This document shows positions 8,342 to 16,881 of a stretch of DNA of 64,000 bases, in pieces. The notes beneath the pieces were generated by a model. The model was given only the letters and a program-made list of their open reading frames with translations. It was not told where the DNA came from and did no database searches. Source of the stretch: Aquimarina sp. U1-2 (GTDB lineage: Bacteria > Bacteroidota > Bacteroidia > Flavobacteriales > Flavobacteriaceae). The first letter of the stretch is position 1. Each line of letters opens with the position of its first letter. The position numbers and the translations under genes are program-made. The stretch is from positions 1 through 64,000 of the forward strand of contig NZ_JAGKIK010000016.1 of NCBI RefSeq assembly GCF_017897595.1. Reading direction: 5' to 3'.

Positions 8342-8355
8342 TTGACGATCGTCAA
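8342..8355. promoter_or_regulatory. Palindromic operator, second copy
   Basis: TTGACGATCGTCAA is a perfect 14-bp palindrome; on the minus strand it is preceded by TTC, giving TTCTTGACGATCGTCAA, the same motif as 5621-5640. It ends 56 bases before the lipoprotein start at 8285. Equal spacing before two envelope genes suggests one CRP/FNR regulon. Confidence 0.6.
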
Positions 8356-8445
8356 GAATCGTTTTTGTCAGCACATGGTAATTAAAAAATAAGATTGATT
8401 TGTCTGAATTATACCTAATAACGTGATATCTTGTATTACTAATTT

Positions 8446-8833
8446 CTAAAATCTCAGATAGGTAATTAAGGCTATATTATGTTGATTTCCACTATCACTT
8501 ACAAAATACTCCCCCTTTATAAGACCGGAATAAAATAACTCGAAACTCAAAAAAGCATTAGGAGCCCATTCCAATTCTATACTGGGAATGAAGCCTACGT
8601 AGCTGTTTTCACTATTATAAGCGTTACCAAAATAAGGTAAGCCTGGTGGAGAATAGATAACATCTGAAGTATTCTGTCGCCAGGCAAAGGCTGTTTCAGC
8701 AGTTACTGCGATTCCTTTAGGCAACAACAGACGATACGAAGGATTTACTGTTATTAGGTTACTAAAGTTAAAGAAAGGGTACGGCTTAAAAATCCCAATG
8801 CCGGATTAAGCGGATTATAGGTATTTGATTCGC
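8446..8833 (-). pseudogene. 3' fragment of alginate-export-type porin (copy 1)
   Basis: The frame at 8446-8727 encodes the last 93 residues of a porin (LPKGIAVTAETAFAWRQNTSDVI to ITYLRF). Homology to the intact gene at 15385 continues to 8833 but is shifted by loss of one G in a G-run near 8779 (GAAAGGGTACGG versus GAAAGGGGTACGG). Bases 8580-8833 are nearly identical to 15520-15773, while 8446-8580 are clearly more diverged. Upstream of 8833 similarity stops abruptly. It is a truncated duplicate without a start. Confidence 0.85.
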
Positions 8834-8947
8834 AAAGGGATAGTTAATATTCATTAAACAATGTGCTCCCGGAACTATTGCATTTCTTGGTCCTTTCCAA
8901 TAAGAGTTATTCGGTAATAGTAAAAAGTAATGAATCGGGATTCTCCA
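8834..8947. other. Junction between porin fragment and P460 block
   Basis: About 115 bases of unrelated, partly AT-rich sequence separate the porin homology end at 8833 from the beta-propeller stop. This marks one edge of the more G+C-rich block. Confidence 0.4.
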
Positions 8948-10258
8948 TCATTTAACCAACACAAGAGAATGTGCCCCTCTTGCAACGGGAACACTATGGT
9001 CCGTTTTCACCAAAAATGGCCTTTCCCCGGCTTCCTTGACCACGCGCCAAAAATCTATACGGCTACCTTTTCTTGTATCCTCAAAATTGTCATAAACGGC
9101 TACGGCGAGGTAATTGTCATCGGCATCGAATACCGTTGCCTCGGGCAATATCCCCTGAAAATAAAAATCGCCCAAATGGTCCAGTTTACCTGTTTCTTTA
9201 TCGATAGATACCAATGTAATAGAGGAGTACCATGTAATTCTTGGCTCAGCACTTTCATTCTCATAGGGAAGATAGCTTCGTTCAAGATTTGCGGTTGCAA
9301 GCAATGTCCCATCATGACTTATTGAAAACCCTTCGGGACTTATTCCAGCCTCTGAAGTGGATATATTTGAGTGCAATGTGTTCCCGTCGGATGGGTCACT
9401 GTCAAATCGAATGCTGTTGAGCTGTCCTCGTGGTGCCTCTATCCAAGTGCCGGGGACATCTGGTCCCCAATATAGGCAAGTAGTGATATAATGCCTTCCA
9501 TCAGGCGTGAAGTCTCCTTTCATAGGAAATTTCCCTGTTCCCACGACGTTGCCGTAGGGGGAAACCGTTGGGGCGGAGCCAGCGAGGTCGACCTCCATAA
9601 AGGCAATTTGGTCCGCGTTTTGCATAACGGCGGCCAAGTATTTGCCCGAGGGGTGCCAATCGACCTCGTTCGCTGCGGTCTCGGCGTCCACTCCGGGAAT
9701 CGTAAAATGGGAGACCTTGCCCAACTTACCTTCCTTAAAAGGAACAAGGCCAAAGTTCTTGTCGCCGTTACTGTAGTAGCCTATGGCCACCCATTGCCCA
9801 TCCGGGCTTACGGTTACGCCTACGGGGCGTTCACCAACGTCCATGGTCTCCAATTGTACAGGGTTTTTGGGATTACTGATGTCATAGACCGATAAAAGTC
9901 TCCCTATTCCGAGGTCGTTAAAAGTGGTACCTCCTTCGGAAGGAGGCGTGAAGGTCTCTACCACAAAGGCATGGTTTCCATCAGGCGAAACGGCCACGGA
10001 ACATGGTGGTCCGGCAACCGAGTTGCTGGCAAAAGTTTCGTATGCCTTCCAGTCTTTATAATTACCATCCAATGGGATCAGGCTTATTGCATCATCACCA
10101 TCCCTTTCACGAAGTTTGCCGTCAACATAGGCCGAAGAGACCATATCGGCATCCGATACCGATACCAATGTTTTCCCCTTGAAATCCAGCGGAGCCATTC
10201 TGTTCTGCGCAAATGCGAACTGGGTCAATAAAATGACACAAACAAATACTTTTTTCAT
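8948..10258 (-). CDS. Secreted beta-propeller (lactonase/YVTN-like) protein
   Basis: Start chosen at ATG 10258 because MKKVFVCVILLTQFAFAQ is a clean signal peptide; an upstream in-frame ATG at 10291 would bury it. The 436-residue protein shows repeated propeller blade motifs: SVAVSPDGNHAFVVE, GVTVSPDGQWVAIG, DWHPSGKYLAAVM, DFTPDGRHYITT, GFSISHDGTLLATANLE, VFDADDNYLAVAVY. This spacing fits a seven-bladed propeller of the 6-phosphogluconolactonase/YVTN class. Located in the periplasm or on the surface. It is 13 bases behind a cytochrome P460-like gene and probably co-transcribed. Codon use is more G+C-rich than its outer neighbours. Confidence 0.8.
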   Translation of the reverse strand: MKKVFVCVILLTQFAFAQNRMAPLDFKGKTLVSVSDADMVSSAYVDGKLRERDGDDAISLIPLDGNYKDWKAYETFASNSVAGPPCSVAVSPDGNHAFVVETFTPPSEGGTTFNDLGIGRLLSVYDISNPKNPVQLETMDVGERPVGVTVSPDGQWVAIGYYSNGDKNFGLVPFKEGKLGKVSHFTIPGVDAETAANEVDWHPSGKYLAAVMQNADQIAFMEVDLAGSAPTVSPYGNVVGTGKFPMKGDFTPDGRHYITTCLYWGPDVPGTWIEAPRGQLNSIRFDSDPSDGNTLHSNISTSEAGISPEGFSISHDGTLLATANLERSYLPYENESAEPRITWYSSITLVSIDKETGKLDHLGDFYFQGILPEATVFDADDNYLAVAVYDNFEDTRKGSRIDFWRVVKEAGERPFLVKTDHSVPVARGAHSLVLVK

Positions 10259-10271
10259 ATTTATAAGAGTT

Positions 10272-10835
10272 TTAATCTCCTTGATATACATTTAGGTTGC
10301 AAGGAGTGAATGAATTTTCATTGCAGACTATTCGCTGCAGTTTTTCTTGGTCGATGTATTTTTTAAGTAGCGGCAGGGTAAAGGTCTGATCGGTCTTTTT
10401 TGCAACGCTGTGACAACTATTGCACGAAACGGATTCAGAAGTGTCGAAACTTGGGAGTTTGGGACTGAAAGAACCACTTTCCCATTGGTCTTTCCCGACT
10501 TTTTTTCTAAGATATACGGTAGATTGGCCCTTGGAGAACCAAGTTTCCATGAGGATCAAAGTACCTAGAGGAAGTTCCGAAGGGTTGTTTGACAATGACG
10601 ATTTTTCATTTCTGGATATTTCAATGAACATTCGCCTGACATAATCGCCCTTTTTGTCCACCTGTGCATAAAACATCCATTGCTTTCCATACCTGTTGAT
10701 AACATCAGATATATCTTTTAGCTCTTCATAGGTGGATGTTTCGCGTCTCTCATCAAAAAAAATATACTGGGTAACTGTAAAGGATACAACTAAAAAAGGA
10801 AGGATTAACCAACGCATAATCGTTTTTGTTAACAA
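10272..10835 (-). CDS. Cytochrome P460-like c-type haem protein
   Basis: A 187-residue protein with an N-terminal membrane anchor or signal (MRWLILPFLVVSFTVTQ), the central block PLGTLILMETWFSKGQSTVY, and a single haem c motif CNSCH followed by SVAKKTDQTFTLP. The CxxCH-x(3-6)-D-x-x-(F/Y)T arrangement near the C terminus is that of cytochrome P460/c'-beta proteins. Family members oxidise hydroxylamine or bind NO, but that needs a lysine cross-link to haem which I cannot assign here. A paralogue is at 12446. Periplasmic. Confidence 0.7.
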   Translation of the reverse strand: MLTKTIMRWLILPFLVVSFTVTQYIFFDERRETSTYEELKDISDVINRYGKQWMFYAQVDKKGDYVRRMFIEISRNEKSSLSNNPSELPLGTLILMETWFSKGQSTVYLRKKVGKDQWESGSFSPKLPSFDTSESVSCNSCHSVAKKTDQTFTLPLLKKYIDQEKLQRIVCNENSFTPCNLNVYQGD

Positions 10836-10911
10836 TACCTTTCAAAGGTATCGTATAACAAGGCCAGGAATTGGTCCTAAACGCCCAAAAAAATGTCTGT
10901 GTAGTCCGAGT

Positions 10912-11775
10912 CTATACTGTTCTTATAGTTTTTGATGGAAGATGGCCGAAATGGGCCTTGTAAGCCTTGCTAAAATGGGAGTAATCTTCAAAACCAACCT
11001 CCAGATAGATTTCGGTGGGCCTTTTCTCCATGTGCACGATAAGATCCCTCGCGGCGAGCAGTCGTCTTTCTTTTATCCATTTGAAGGGACTGGTTCCAAA
11101 AAGCTCCTTGAATTCCCTCTTGAAGCCCGAAAGGCTTCTTCCCGAAAGCTCGGCAAGCTCCCGGAGGCTCAATTTTTTGATGTACATGTTCTCCATAAAG
11201 AGTTTCAGGTCGATGCTTGAGGGCTTTGAAATGTCAGAAAGAAAGCTGGGCAGTGCCTTGGCCTGTTGGGAGAGGTTCAAGAGTATTTCGAAGGTCTTGA
11301 CCTTAAAGAGTTCCTTACTGGTCTGCGATGCATTTTTTACATACGGACGCATGGATTGAAAAGCGGCCCCAAGGAGCTCGTTATTTTGGAAGACCACATA
11401 GGGATTGATCAATTTTTGCCATGGATCAAGAAAACGGTGGGTCTGAAGGAACTCCAAAATGAACTCATCATTGAGGAAGAATAGGATGCTTTGGTAGGGA
11501 TCTCCGGTCTTCTCATAGTCCAAGATGGTCTGCTTTGGCATAAGAATGGACTGCCCATCGGTAAGTGTGATGGCTATTCCATCTATAACAAGCCTGCAGG
11601 TTCCAGAGATGACGTGCAATATTTCGTGCTGGGTGGTATATCCGGTTCCCTTAACCTCGTGTTGTCCATCATGGCAGCTTTCCAATATTGTAGCGCCTTC
11701 CAATTCGACCAGTTCATGGGTCTCAAGTTGGTTCTTGAACTGTTGTGGCATTATGAATATGTCCAATGCTTCCAT
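10912..11775 (-). CDS. AraC-family transcriptional regulator
   Basis: I favour ATG 11775 (MEALDIFIMPQQFK); an upstream in-frame ATG at 11862 adds 29 residues of low-complexity sequence. The N-terminal half is a cupin-like effector domain (HEVKGTGYTTQHEILHVISG, LTDGQSILMPKQ) resembling ExsA-type AraC_N_2. The C-terminal 100 residues hold two HTH motifs (LSLRELAELSGRSLSGFKRE; YLEVGFEDYSHFSKAYKAHF). It sits inside the P460 block, so it probably regulates the neighbouring P460, propeller and outer-membrane genes. Confidence 0.88.
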   Translation of the reverse strand: MEALDIFIMPQQFKNQLETHELVELEGATILESCHDGQHEVKGTGYTTQHEILHVISGTCRLVIDGIAITLTDGQSILMPKQTILDYEKTGDPYQSILFFLNDEFILEFLQTHRFLDPWQKLINPYVVFQNNELLGAAFQSMRPYVKNASQTSKELFKVKTFEILLNLSQQAKALPSFLSDISKPSSIDLKLFMENMYIKKLSLRELAELSGRSLSGFKREFKELFGTSPFKWIKERRLLAARDLIVHMEKRPTEIYLEVGFEDYSHFSKAYKAHFGHLPSKTIRTV

Positions 11776-11880
11776 AGCTAAAAATAGTATTATAAATTTA
11801 ATGATGTTATCTTTTGTCGAATAACTTTTATTTCGCTCATACTTTTCGCAATAACTATTCAATAAGATTGATTTCGATTC

Positions 11881-12387
11881 TCAAAAACTGATACCACCTG
11901 CCAAGATAATAGAAGGTACAATAGTCTCGCCATCGGTCACATTACGTCCAAAACGCACAGGCACCAGTACTCCGGCCAGAAAAAATGGGCCCACCTTTCC
12001 CTTACTGGGTATGGCGAACACCTTGTTGATTACCATGTTAAAGGCATAAGCCCCGCGGCCGCCTATTTCGATGGCGGATTTCAGCTCGCCGACGATATCG
12101 GACCTAAACCGATATAACAGCCCTTGCTGCCAGACCACCATATTCAATGCCCGTGTATCGGTGATGGGTACCAATTCGAAATTGTAGGACCATCTTTCGT
12201 TGATGCCGAATATTGCCCCTACCGGAAAAGCCAAGTTCGTGGCGTCGAACGTGTGTTGTACTCCAGCGGCACTGGAGTACCAGATGGCGGGATGTACGAC
12301 TGCTGCATGGTATTTAATTTTTTTATCCTGTGCCTCCATGGGTATAGACGTCAGCACAATTAATATTGCCAGAATATTGAACATCAT
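11881..12387 (-). CDS. Outer-membrane protein of the P460 block
   Basis: The best start is ATG 12387 (or 12384), giving MMFNILAILIVLTSIPMEAQ, a signal peptide; the longer frame from 12468 would overlap the P460 gene. The mature part is about 145 residues with beta-strand periodicity and ends in the strand SIILAGGISF with a terminal phenylalanine, as in outer-membrane barrels. Family not recognised. It lies between two P460-linked genes on the same strand, so it may serve as a port for their substrate. Confidence 0.6.
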   Translation of the reverse strand: MMFNILAILIVLTSIPMEAQDKKIKYHAAVVHPAIWYSSAAGVQHTFDATNLAFPVGAIFGINERWSYNFELVPITDTRALNMVVWQQGLLYRFRSDIVGELKSAIEIGGRGAYAFNMVINKVFAIPSKGKVGPFFLAGVLVPVRFGRNVTDGETIVPSIILAGGISF

Positions 12388-12445
12388 GGAGACCCTATTT
12401 TTGGCTACTTTGCCAGCTAAGTGGTAGTGGTTTCGGAATGTTACA

Positions 12446-12997
12446 TCAATTAGCGGCATAGGCCTCAAGGTCGCACGGTGTTAACGGGGGCACATCACAT
12501 TCCATAATTTCCATAGCTCCGTTTTCCAAGGCCATGGCGATACGGGGCAGGGTATATGTATAATCTGTGTTTTCGGCGGTCATATGACAACTGTTACAGC
12601 TTACGATTTCAGAAGGTGCTGAAAAATCGGGTGATGAGGGTGCGAAAGATCCATTGAGCCATTCTCCATTCACTTTAGTGCGGTAGAACACGGAAGATTG
12701 ACTGCCGTTGGACCAGGTCTCCATAACTATCAGTGACCCATCCGGGAGTCCGTTTTCGCTTTCGTAGTTAACATAGGTTATTGAGTCTAAAAATATCCTC
12801 CTAAAGTAGTCCCCTGTTTTGTTCACCTTTAAGTAGGGATAAAGTGGGACACCATAGTTCGTTACAAGCCCTAAAGGCTCTTGCTCATCAAGGATATTTT
12901 CCTCATCTGATGCTGAGACATAAGTGTCTTCATCGCAGGAGGTAAGAAAAGCCCCCAGGACAATAACAATTGATACTATTACGATATTCCTTTTCAT
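12446..12997 (-). CDS. Cytochrome P460-like c-type haem lipoprotein
   Basis: A 183-residue protein with lipobox FLTSC (residues 17-21) and an acidic linker. Its core FRRIFLDSITYVN then LPDGSLIVMETW matches the P460 fold, and the single CNSCH is followed by MTAENTDYTYTLP. It is a clear paralogue of the 10272 protein: same spacing from METW to CNSCH and same C-terminal TPC(D/N)L ending. Lipid-anchored in the periplasm. This is probably the first gene of the block transcribed toward 8948. Confidence 0.72.
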   Translation of the reverse strand: MKRNIVIVSIVIVLGAFLTSCDEDTYVSASDEENILDEQEPLGLVTNYGVPLYPYLKVNKTGDYFRRIFLDSITYVNYESENGLPDGSLIVMETWSNGSQSSVFYRTKVNGEWLNGSFAPSSPDFSAPSEIVSCNSCHMTAENTDYTYTLPRIAMALENGAMEIMECDVPPLTPCDLEAYAAN

Positions 12998-13033
12998 TCA
13001 AAGTTTTTTTTATGATTCCTATTTGTTTACGTC

Positions 13034-14098
13034 TTAATCTCCGGAAGCATCGCACTCCATTGATGTGTCCACCGGTTCTGGAAATCGGTCACCTGATTGA
13101 AAATCAACCATCCATTGGGGATATGGCGCCGTTTTTTGGCTGACCGTATCCAGTAAGTCTGTATCGGGTTGATTCAAAATAAATTTTGTTGCACCGATGT
13201 TCTCCAATAATTGTTCTTTCCGCTTTGCCCCAATGATTGTGCTATGTACTTGCGGTCTGTCCATTAATCATCTGAGGGCGACTTGGGCTACACTTGCATT
13301 TTTCCCTTCAGCAATTTTTTTCATGACATCAATGATGTCATAAGCCTGTGGTCTGTCCACCGGAGGAAAATCAAAGTCGTCACGCCTACTATCTCCACCA
13401 GTATTTTCTGTAATGCGATCGTACTTTCCACTTAAGAAGCCTCCTGCCAGAGGGCTCCAGGGCAAAATGGACAGGTTTTCGGAACTTGCATAAGGAATTA
13501 TCTCATGTTCTATATCCCTTCCGGCCAGGGAATAATAGTATTGCATGGCAACAAATTTTGTCCAACCCATTTTGTCCGCAATACCATTGGCTTTCGCCAC
13601 CATCCATGCCGGATGGTTGCATACACCAAGATACCTGACTTTTCCGCTTCGCACGACATCTTCCAGACCCCTCATGGTCTCTTCCAATGGTGTAAGGCTG
13701 TCAACACCATGTATATATAGTAGGTCAATATGGTTACTTTGCAAACGCCTTAAACTGGCATTTACTGCGTCTGAAATATGTGCTCTACTGAGCCCCACCT
13801 GGTTCACACCCTTACCCATACGTATACGGAGCTTAGTAGAAATGACGGTGTCGTTTTTAGAAATGCCCAGTTGTTTGAACGCCTTGCCCATAAGTCTTTC
13901 CGATTCCCCTTCACTATACGCGTTGGCATTGTCAAAAAAATTGATGCCATGATCAACAGCGGTAGAAAGAAGTTCTTTTGCCCCCTCTAATGGTAGTTTG
14001 CCTATGGACGCCCAAACTCCCTTTCCACCAAAGGTCATCGCCCCTAGACAAAGCTCTGAAACCAAAAGCCCCGTATTTCCTAAGTTATTATATTTCAT
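13034..14098 (-). pseudogene. Aldo/keto reductase broken by one in-frame TGA
   Basis: Two pieces of one protein are collinear in a single frame: MKYNNLGNTGLLVSELCLG to VAQVALR, stop TGA at 13268-13270, then LMDRPQVHSTIIGAKRKEQL to ECDASGD. Family members have tryptophan here (ALRWL), so one TGG-to-TGA change broke an otherwise complete 350-residue gene. The tetrad is present: D and Y in FFDNANAYSEG, K in STKLRI, H in YIHGVD. It is a recent pseudogene; reading UGA as tryptophan is unlikely since TGA ends other genes here. A second aldo/keto reductase is at 27826. Confidence 0.85.
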
Positions 14099-14409
14099 AA
14101 TGTTCCACTTATATTCTAAATTGATGGATTGCTTTTCTAACCGGAGTTTTTAAATTATTTAACCAATTTAAATCTCCAAAAGCTACAAATGTATTTATCA
14201 AACCACCAAGTAATAGGTCTTATAAGTCAAATAAAAGGGCTGTGGGGTTCATTCATTCAAGAACCAATCGTCTCAATTAAAGGTATGTTGATATTAGAAG
14301 ATTTATTTAACTATGGGCCTAATTGAATTACCCTTTCTATCTTACAACGTTGAAGAACAGCTGCTTGAATGGTGATTATGACAGGCATTACGTTAGTAAT
14401 AACAAAATT
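14099..14409. other. Intergenic region, one short doubtful frame
   Basis: Upstream of the broken aldo/keto reductase. A 45-codon plus-strand frame at 14189-14326 (MYLSNHQVIGLISQIKG to NYGPN) is the only notable frame; it has no family resemblance and no clear promoter, so I do not call it a gene. Promoter sequence for the minus-strand gene should be here. Confidence 0.3.
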
Positions 14410-14437
14410 TGTTTCATCCCGCTTCCGCGAAAACGAA
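14410..14437 (-). repeat. Dispersed palindromic repeat (copy with flanks)
   Basis: On the minus strand this reads TTTCGTTTTCGCGGAAGCGG followed by GATGAAAC. It matches 18532-18559 with one difference, including the asymmetric flank GGGATGAAAC. It belongs to the family centred on CGCTTTCGCGAAAGCG seen elsewhere in the window, here outside genes. Confidence 0.6.
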
Positions 14438-14468
14438 ATCTATAATGGGAGGTAGGCCTATATCGTCA

Positions 14469-14690
14469 GTTTTATTGTCGTAAGTATTACCAAAATAAGG
14501 TAATCCCAGTTGGGAATAGAGAGCATCTGAAATATTCTGCCACCAGGCAAAGGCTGTTTCAGCAGTTAATGCGATTCCTTTAGATAGGCACGATTTACTG
14601 CTAATTGGTTGCTAAAGCCTGAGAGGATGTACGGCTTGAAAATCCTAATGACGGATTAGGCGGATTTTAGGTATTTGATTCACAGTTATT
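14469..14690 (-). pseudogene. Internal fragment of alginate-export-type porin (copy 2)
   Basis: Decayed homology to 15555-15770 of the intact porin gene: GTATTACCAAAATAAGGTAA, CATCTGAAATATTCTG, CAGGCAAAGGCTGTTTCAG, GGTATTTGATTC. Several indels and substitutions remove any long frame. It is more diverged than copy 1 at 8446 and is missing the true 3' end. It lies only about 700 bases from the intact gene. Confidence 0.75.
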
Positions 14691-14756
14691 TACCTCATTC
14701 AAAGCAGATGCACTGATTCACGTATTCTTTCAACTTCATCTTCCTTTATCTTAAGA

Positions 14757-15254
14757 TCAGTCCATCCATTCCATGAACTCGATTAAATTTTCGTTAAGGT
14801 CTTTAATTATGCACCATTTGAATTTCACACCTGACGCTTTATCGGTAAAAATGACCGGGTCTGTTTCGAAACTTACGCCCCTTGATCTAAGTTTCTTTGA
14901 AAATTCATCCATATCCTCAACCCTGAACGCGATACGTTTTACACCTGCCACTGAAAGATCGCTCATGGTTGTTTTTCTGTAGTCGGGCAGATCGTTTAAC
15001 CGTTTTGAACTTAGAAGCATCATTTCAAATTCTCCCTTGCGAACGAGTCTGCCCTTAATAGATGCCTCTTCTATCGTAAAAGATTTTCCAGGAACAAAAT
15101 CAAGATTCTCGACATACCACGCAGCAGCGGCATTCACGTCCGGCACGGTGATTACCAACTGTTGGGGATAAAACTCCAAGTTCGATTGAGCTGCAATACA
15201 TCCGTGGGCCCATAAAAACCAAAAAATTACGTTTATTCTCATCATTTTCACCAT
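14757..15254 (-). CDS. Secreted VOC-superfamily (glyoxalase-like) protein
   Basis: A 165-residue protein with a signal peptide (MRINVIFWFLWAHGCIAAQ) and one vicinal-oxygen-chelate module pair: LVITVPDVNAAAAWYVENLD then RIAFRVEDMDEFSKKLRSRG and DLNENLIEFME, whose glutamate sits where VOC metal ligands lie. VOC enzymes handle glyoxals, dioxygenation or antibiotic binding. Export is less usual. Alternative starts are M1 or M4/M5 (MMRIN). No close partner; the porin lies upstream. Confidence 0.72.
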   Translation of the reverse strand: MVKMMRINVIFWFLWAHGCIAAQSNLEFYPQQLVITVPDVNAAAAWYVENLDFVPGKSFTIEEASIKGRLVRKGEFEMMLLSSKRLNDLPDYRKTTMSDLSVAGVKRIAFRVEDMDEFSKKLRSRGVSFETDPVIFTDKASGVKFKWCIIKDLNENLIEFMEWMD

Positions 15255-15384
15255 ATTTTAAATTATTAAAATGTTTGCAGTAACCCCAAGCAAAGCGGTA
15301 AGTTCACCGCCAATATTTACAGTGCCTGCCGTCACTAATACTCTATTCTTTTTCGTGATGCTTTGATTGAACTTATTTTTTTGT

Positions 15385-16869
15385 TTAGAACCTCAAATAA
15401 GTGATGAATGCCATGTTATGCTGGTTTTGGCTATCACCTGAAAAATAATTCCCTTTGAACAGTCCTGAATAGAACAACTCGAAGCTTAAAAAAGCGCTGG
15501 GTGCCCATTCTAATTCTATACTGGGAATGAAGCCTACGTAGCTATTTTCATTATTGTAAGTATTACCAAAATAAGGTAAGCCCGGTGGAGAATAGATAAC
15601 ATCTGAAGTATTTTGTCGCCAGGCAAAAGCTGTTTCAGAAGTAACTGCTATTCCTTTTGGCAACAACAGACGATACGAAGGATTTACTGTTATTAGGTTA
15701 CTAAAGTTAAAGAAAGGGGTACGGCTTAAAAATCCCAATGCCGGATTAAGCGGATTATAGGTATTTGATTCGCCGTCGTTGGCCTGCCTGTCACCACTAA
15801 AAATGTTGGCCTCCAGACCTAATCGATGTTCTTTTTGATTGATATTCCAAAAGTATTCTATGTCTGTACTTACAGAATAGGCGTTAATGTCTATCCCACC
15901 GGCACTCCCAAACTGATAGTTTGCCTCTAGGTCAAAATCAAAACCTCTATCATGATTGTGTCGGTGAACCAATCGTGCACCCACGGTCTGTCTTTCGTCT
16001 TCGTCAATAACGTCTTGATTAAAATTCTCCCAATGGTTGATACCTGCATGATACAATTCCAGATTCAATCTGTTTTCTTGGTTATGTAGTGGAGTGGTTG
16101 TGTAAATACCAAACAGTTCACGGTCAGACAGCCAATCATTGTCCAAGGCATTAGGTTCTATAGGCACTTCTCTAAAATAGAATAGGTCTGCCTTAAACCG
16201 GTTAATAAAGATATTGCTACGCGCACCATCGTATGAACGCCTAACATTCGGGTCTTCACGAATGGCAAACAACCGACCAGACCCTATGAAAGCTTCCTGT
16301 CTGCCTATTCGTAAATAAGATTGTTTTCCAGTACTTTCGTGTGGATACTTGAGTATGAAAAAGAGTTGGTGAAGAGCTAGATCATCGGCGTCCACTGGGG
16401 AATCAGGCAAATCGTTACCTGCTCGCCATGCAGTAAGAACTTGTGAGAATACACCAAAATATTTGTGTCGAATGGCTACATGAAGCATTAAGCGTTGGTC
16501 ATATCTGTATTCTTCGGTCGGTGTTGGCAGGGCATCAAAATTGTCTGTTTTGAAATAGTCAAACCGCGTTCGAACATCACCGCCTATCGAAAGGTATGTA
16601 TTGGTTTTTTTGTGTATGGGAATAAACTTCAACCGCTCCCAAAAGTTGATTTTTTCATTTGTACGTAAATAATCGAATCTGTCCAAGTATCGAATAATAT
16701 TGAATCTTCTACTTATGAATAACTGACCATGGATGTCATTTACGTCAAACTGTTCTAGTCCGGTACTGTCTTGCGCTTTCATTTCTTGGGCAAACAAACT
16801 GGCGTTCATCCAGATTATAGGTAGAAATAAAAGACCAAGAGTCCTTTGAAAATTGATTTTATTTTTCAT
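15385..16869 (-). CDS. Alginate-export-family outer-membrane porin (intact copy)
   Basis: A 494-residue protein with a signal peptide (LLFLPIIWMNASLFAQ), an AlgE-type porin body with amphipathic strands (GGDVRTRFDYFKTD, YLRIGRQEAFIGSGRLFAIREDPNVRR) and the C-terminal strand MAFITYLRF. The IGRQE...GSGRLF...REGPN-like motif is characteristic of the alginate-export domain in Bacteroidota; despite the name, such porins carry varied anions. It is the last gene of the long minus-strand array, 12 bases after an SDR gene. It is the parent or sister of the fragments at 8446 and 14469. Confidence 0.85.
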   Translation of the reverse strand: MKNKINFQRTLGLLFLPIIWMNASLFAQEMKAQDSTGLEQFDVNDIHGQLFISRRFNIIRYLDRFDYLRTNEKINFWERLKFIPIHKKTNTYLSIGGDVRTRFDYFKTDNFDALPTPTEEYRYDQRLMLHVAIRHKYFGVFSQVLTAWRAGNDLPDSPVDADDLALHQLFFILKYPHESTGKQSYLRIGRQEAFIGSGRLFAIREDPNVRRSYDGARSNIFINRFKADLFYFREVPIEPNALDNDWLSDRELFGIYTTTPLHNQENRLNLELYHAGINHWENFNQDVIDEDERQTVGARLVHRHNHDRGFDFDLEANYQFGSAGGIDINAYSVSTDIEYFWNINQKEHRLGLEANIFSGDRQANDGESNTYNPLNPALGFLSRTPFFNFSNLITVNPSYRLLLPKGIAVTSETAFAWRQNTSDVIYSPPGLPYFGNTYNNENSYVGFIPSIELEWAPSAFLSFELFYSGLFKGNYFSGDSQNQHNMAFITYLRF

Positions 16870-16881
16870 ACTATATTTCTT

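Noticed and set aside
9491..9895. A 134-codon plus-strand frame opposite the beta-propeller gene
   Set aside because: It is the antisense shadow of a G+C-richer coding region, with no family features, while the minus strand shows clear propeller blades.
6880..13270. UGA read as tryptophan
   Set aside because: Intact genes in the window end in TGA (for example moaCB and the CRP/FNR gene at 52052), so a reassigned code is not supported.
14189..14326. A 45-codon plus-strand frame (MYLSNHQVIGL...)
   Set aside because: No family, no promoter, and surrounded by decayed sequence; could be chance.
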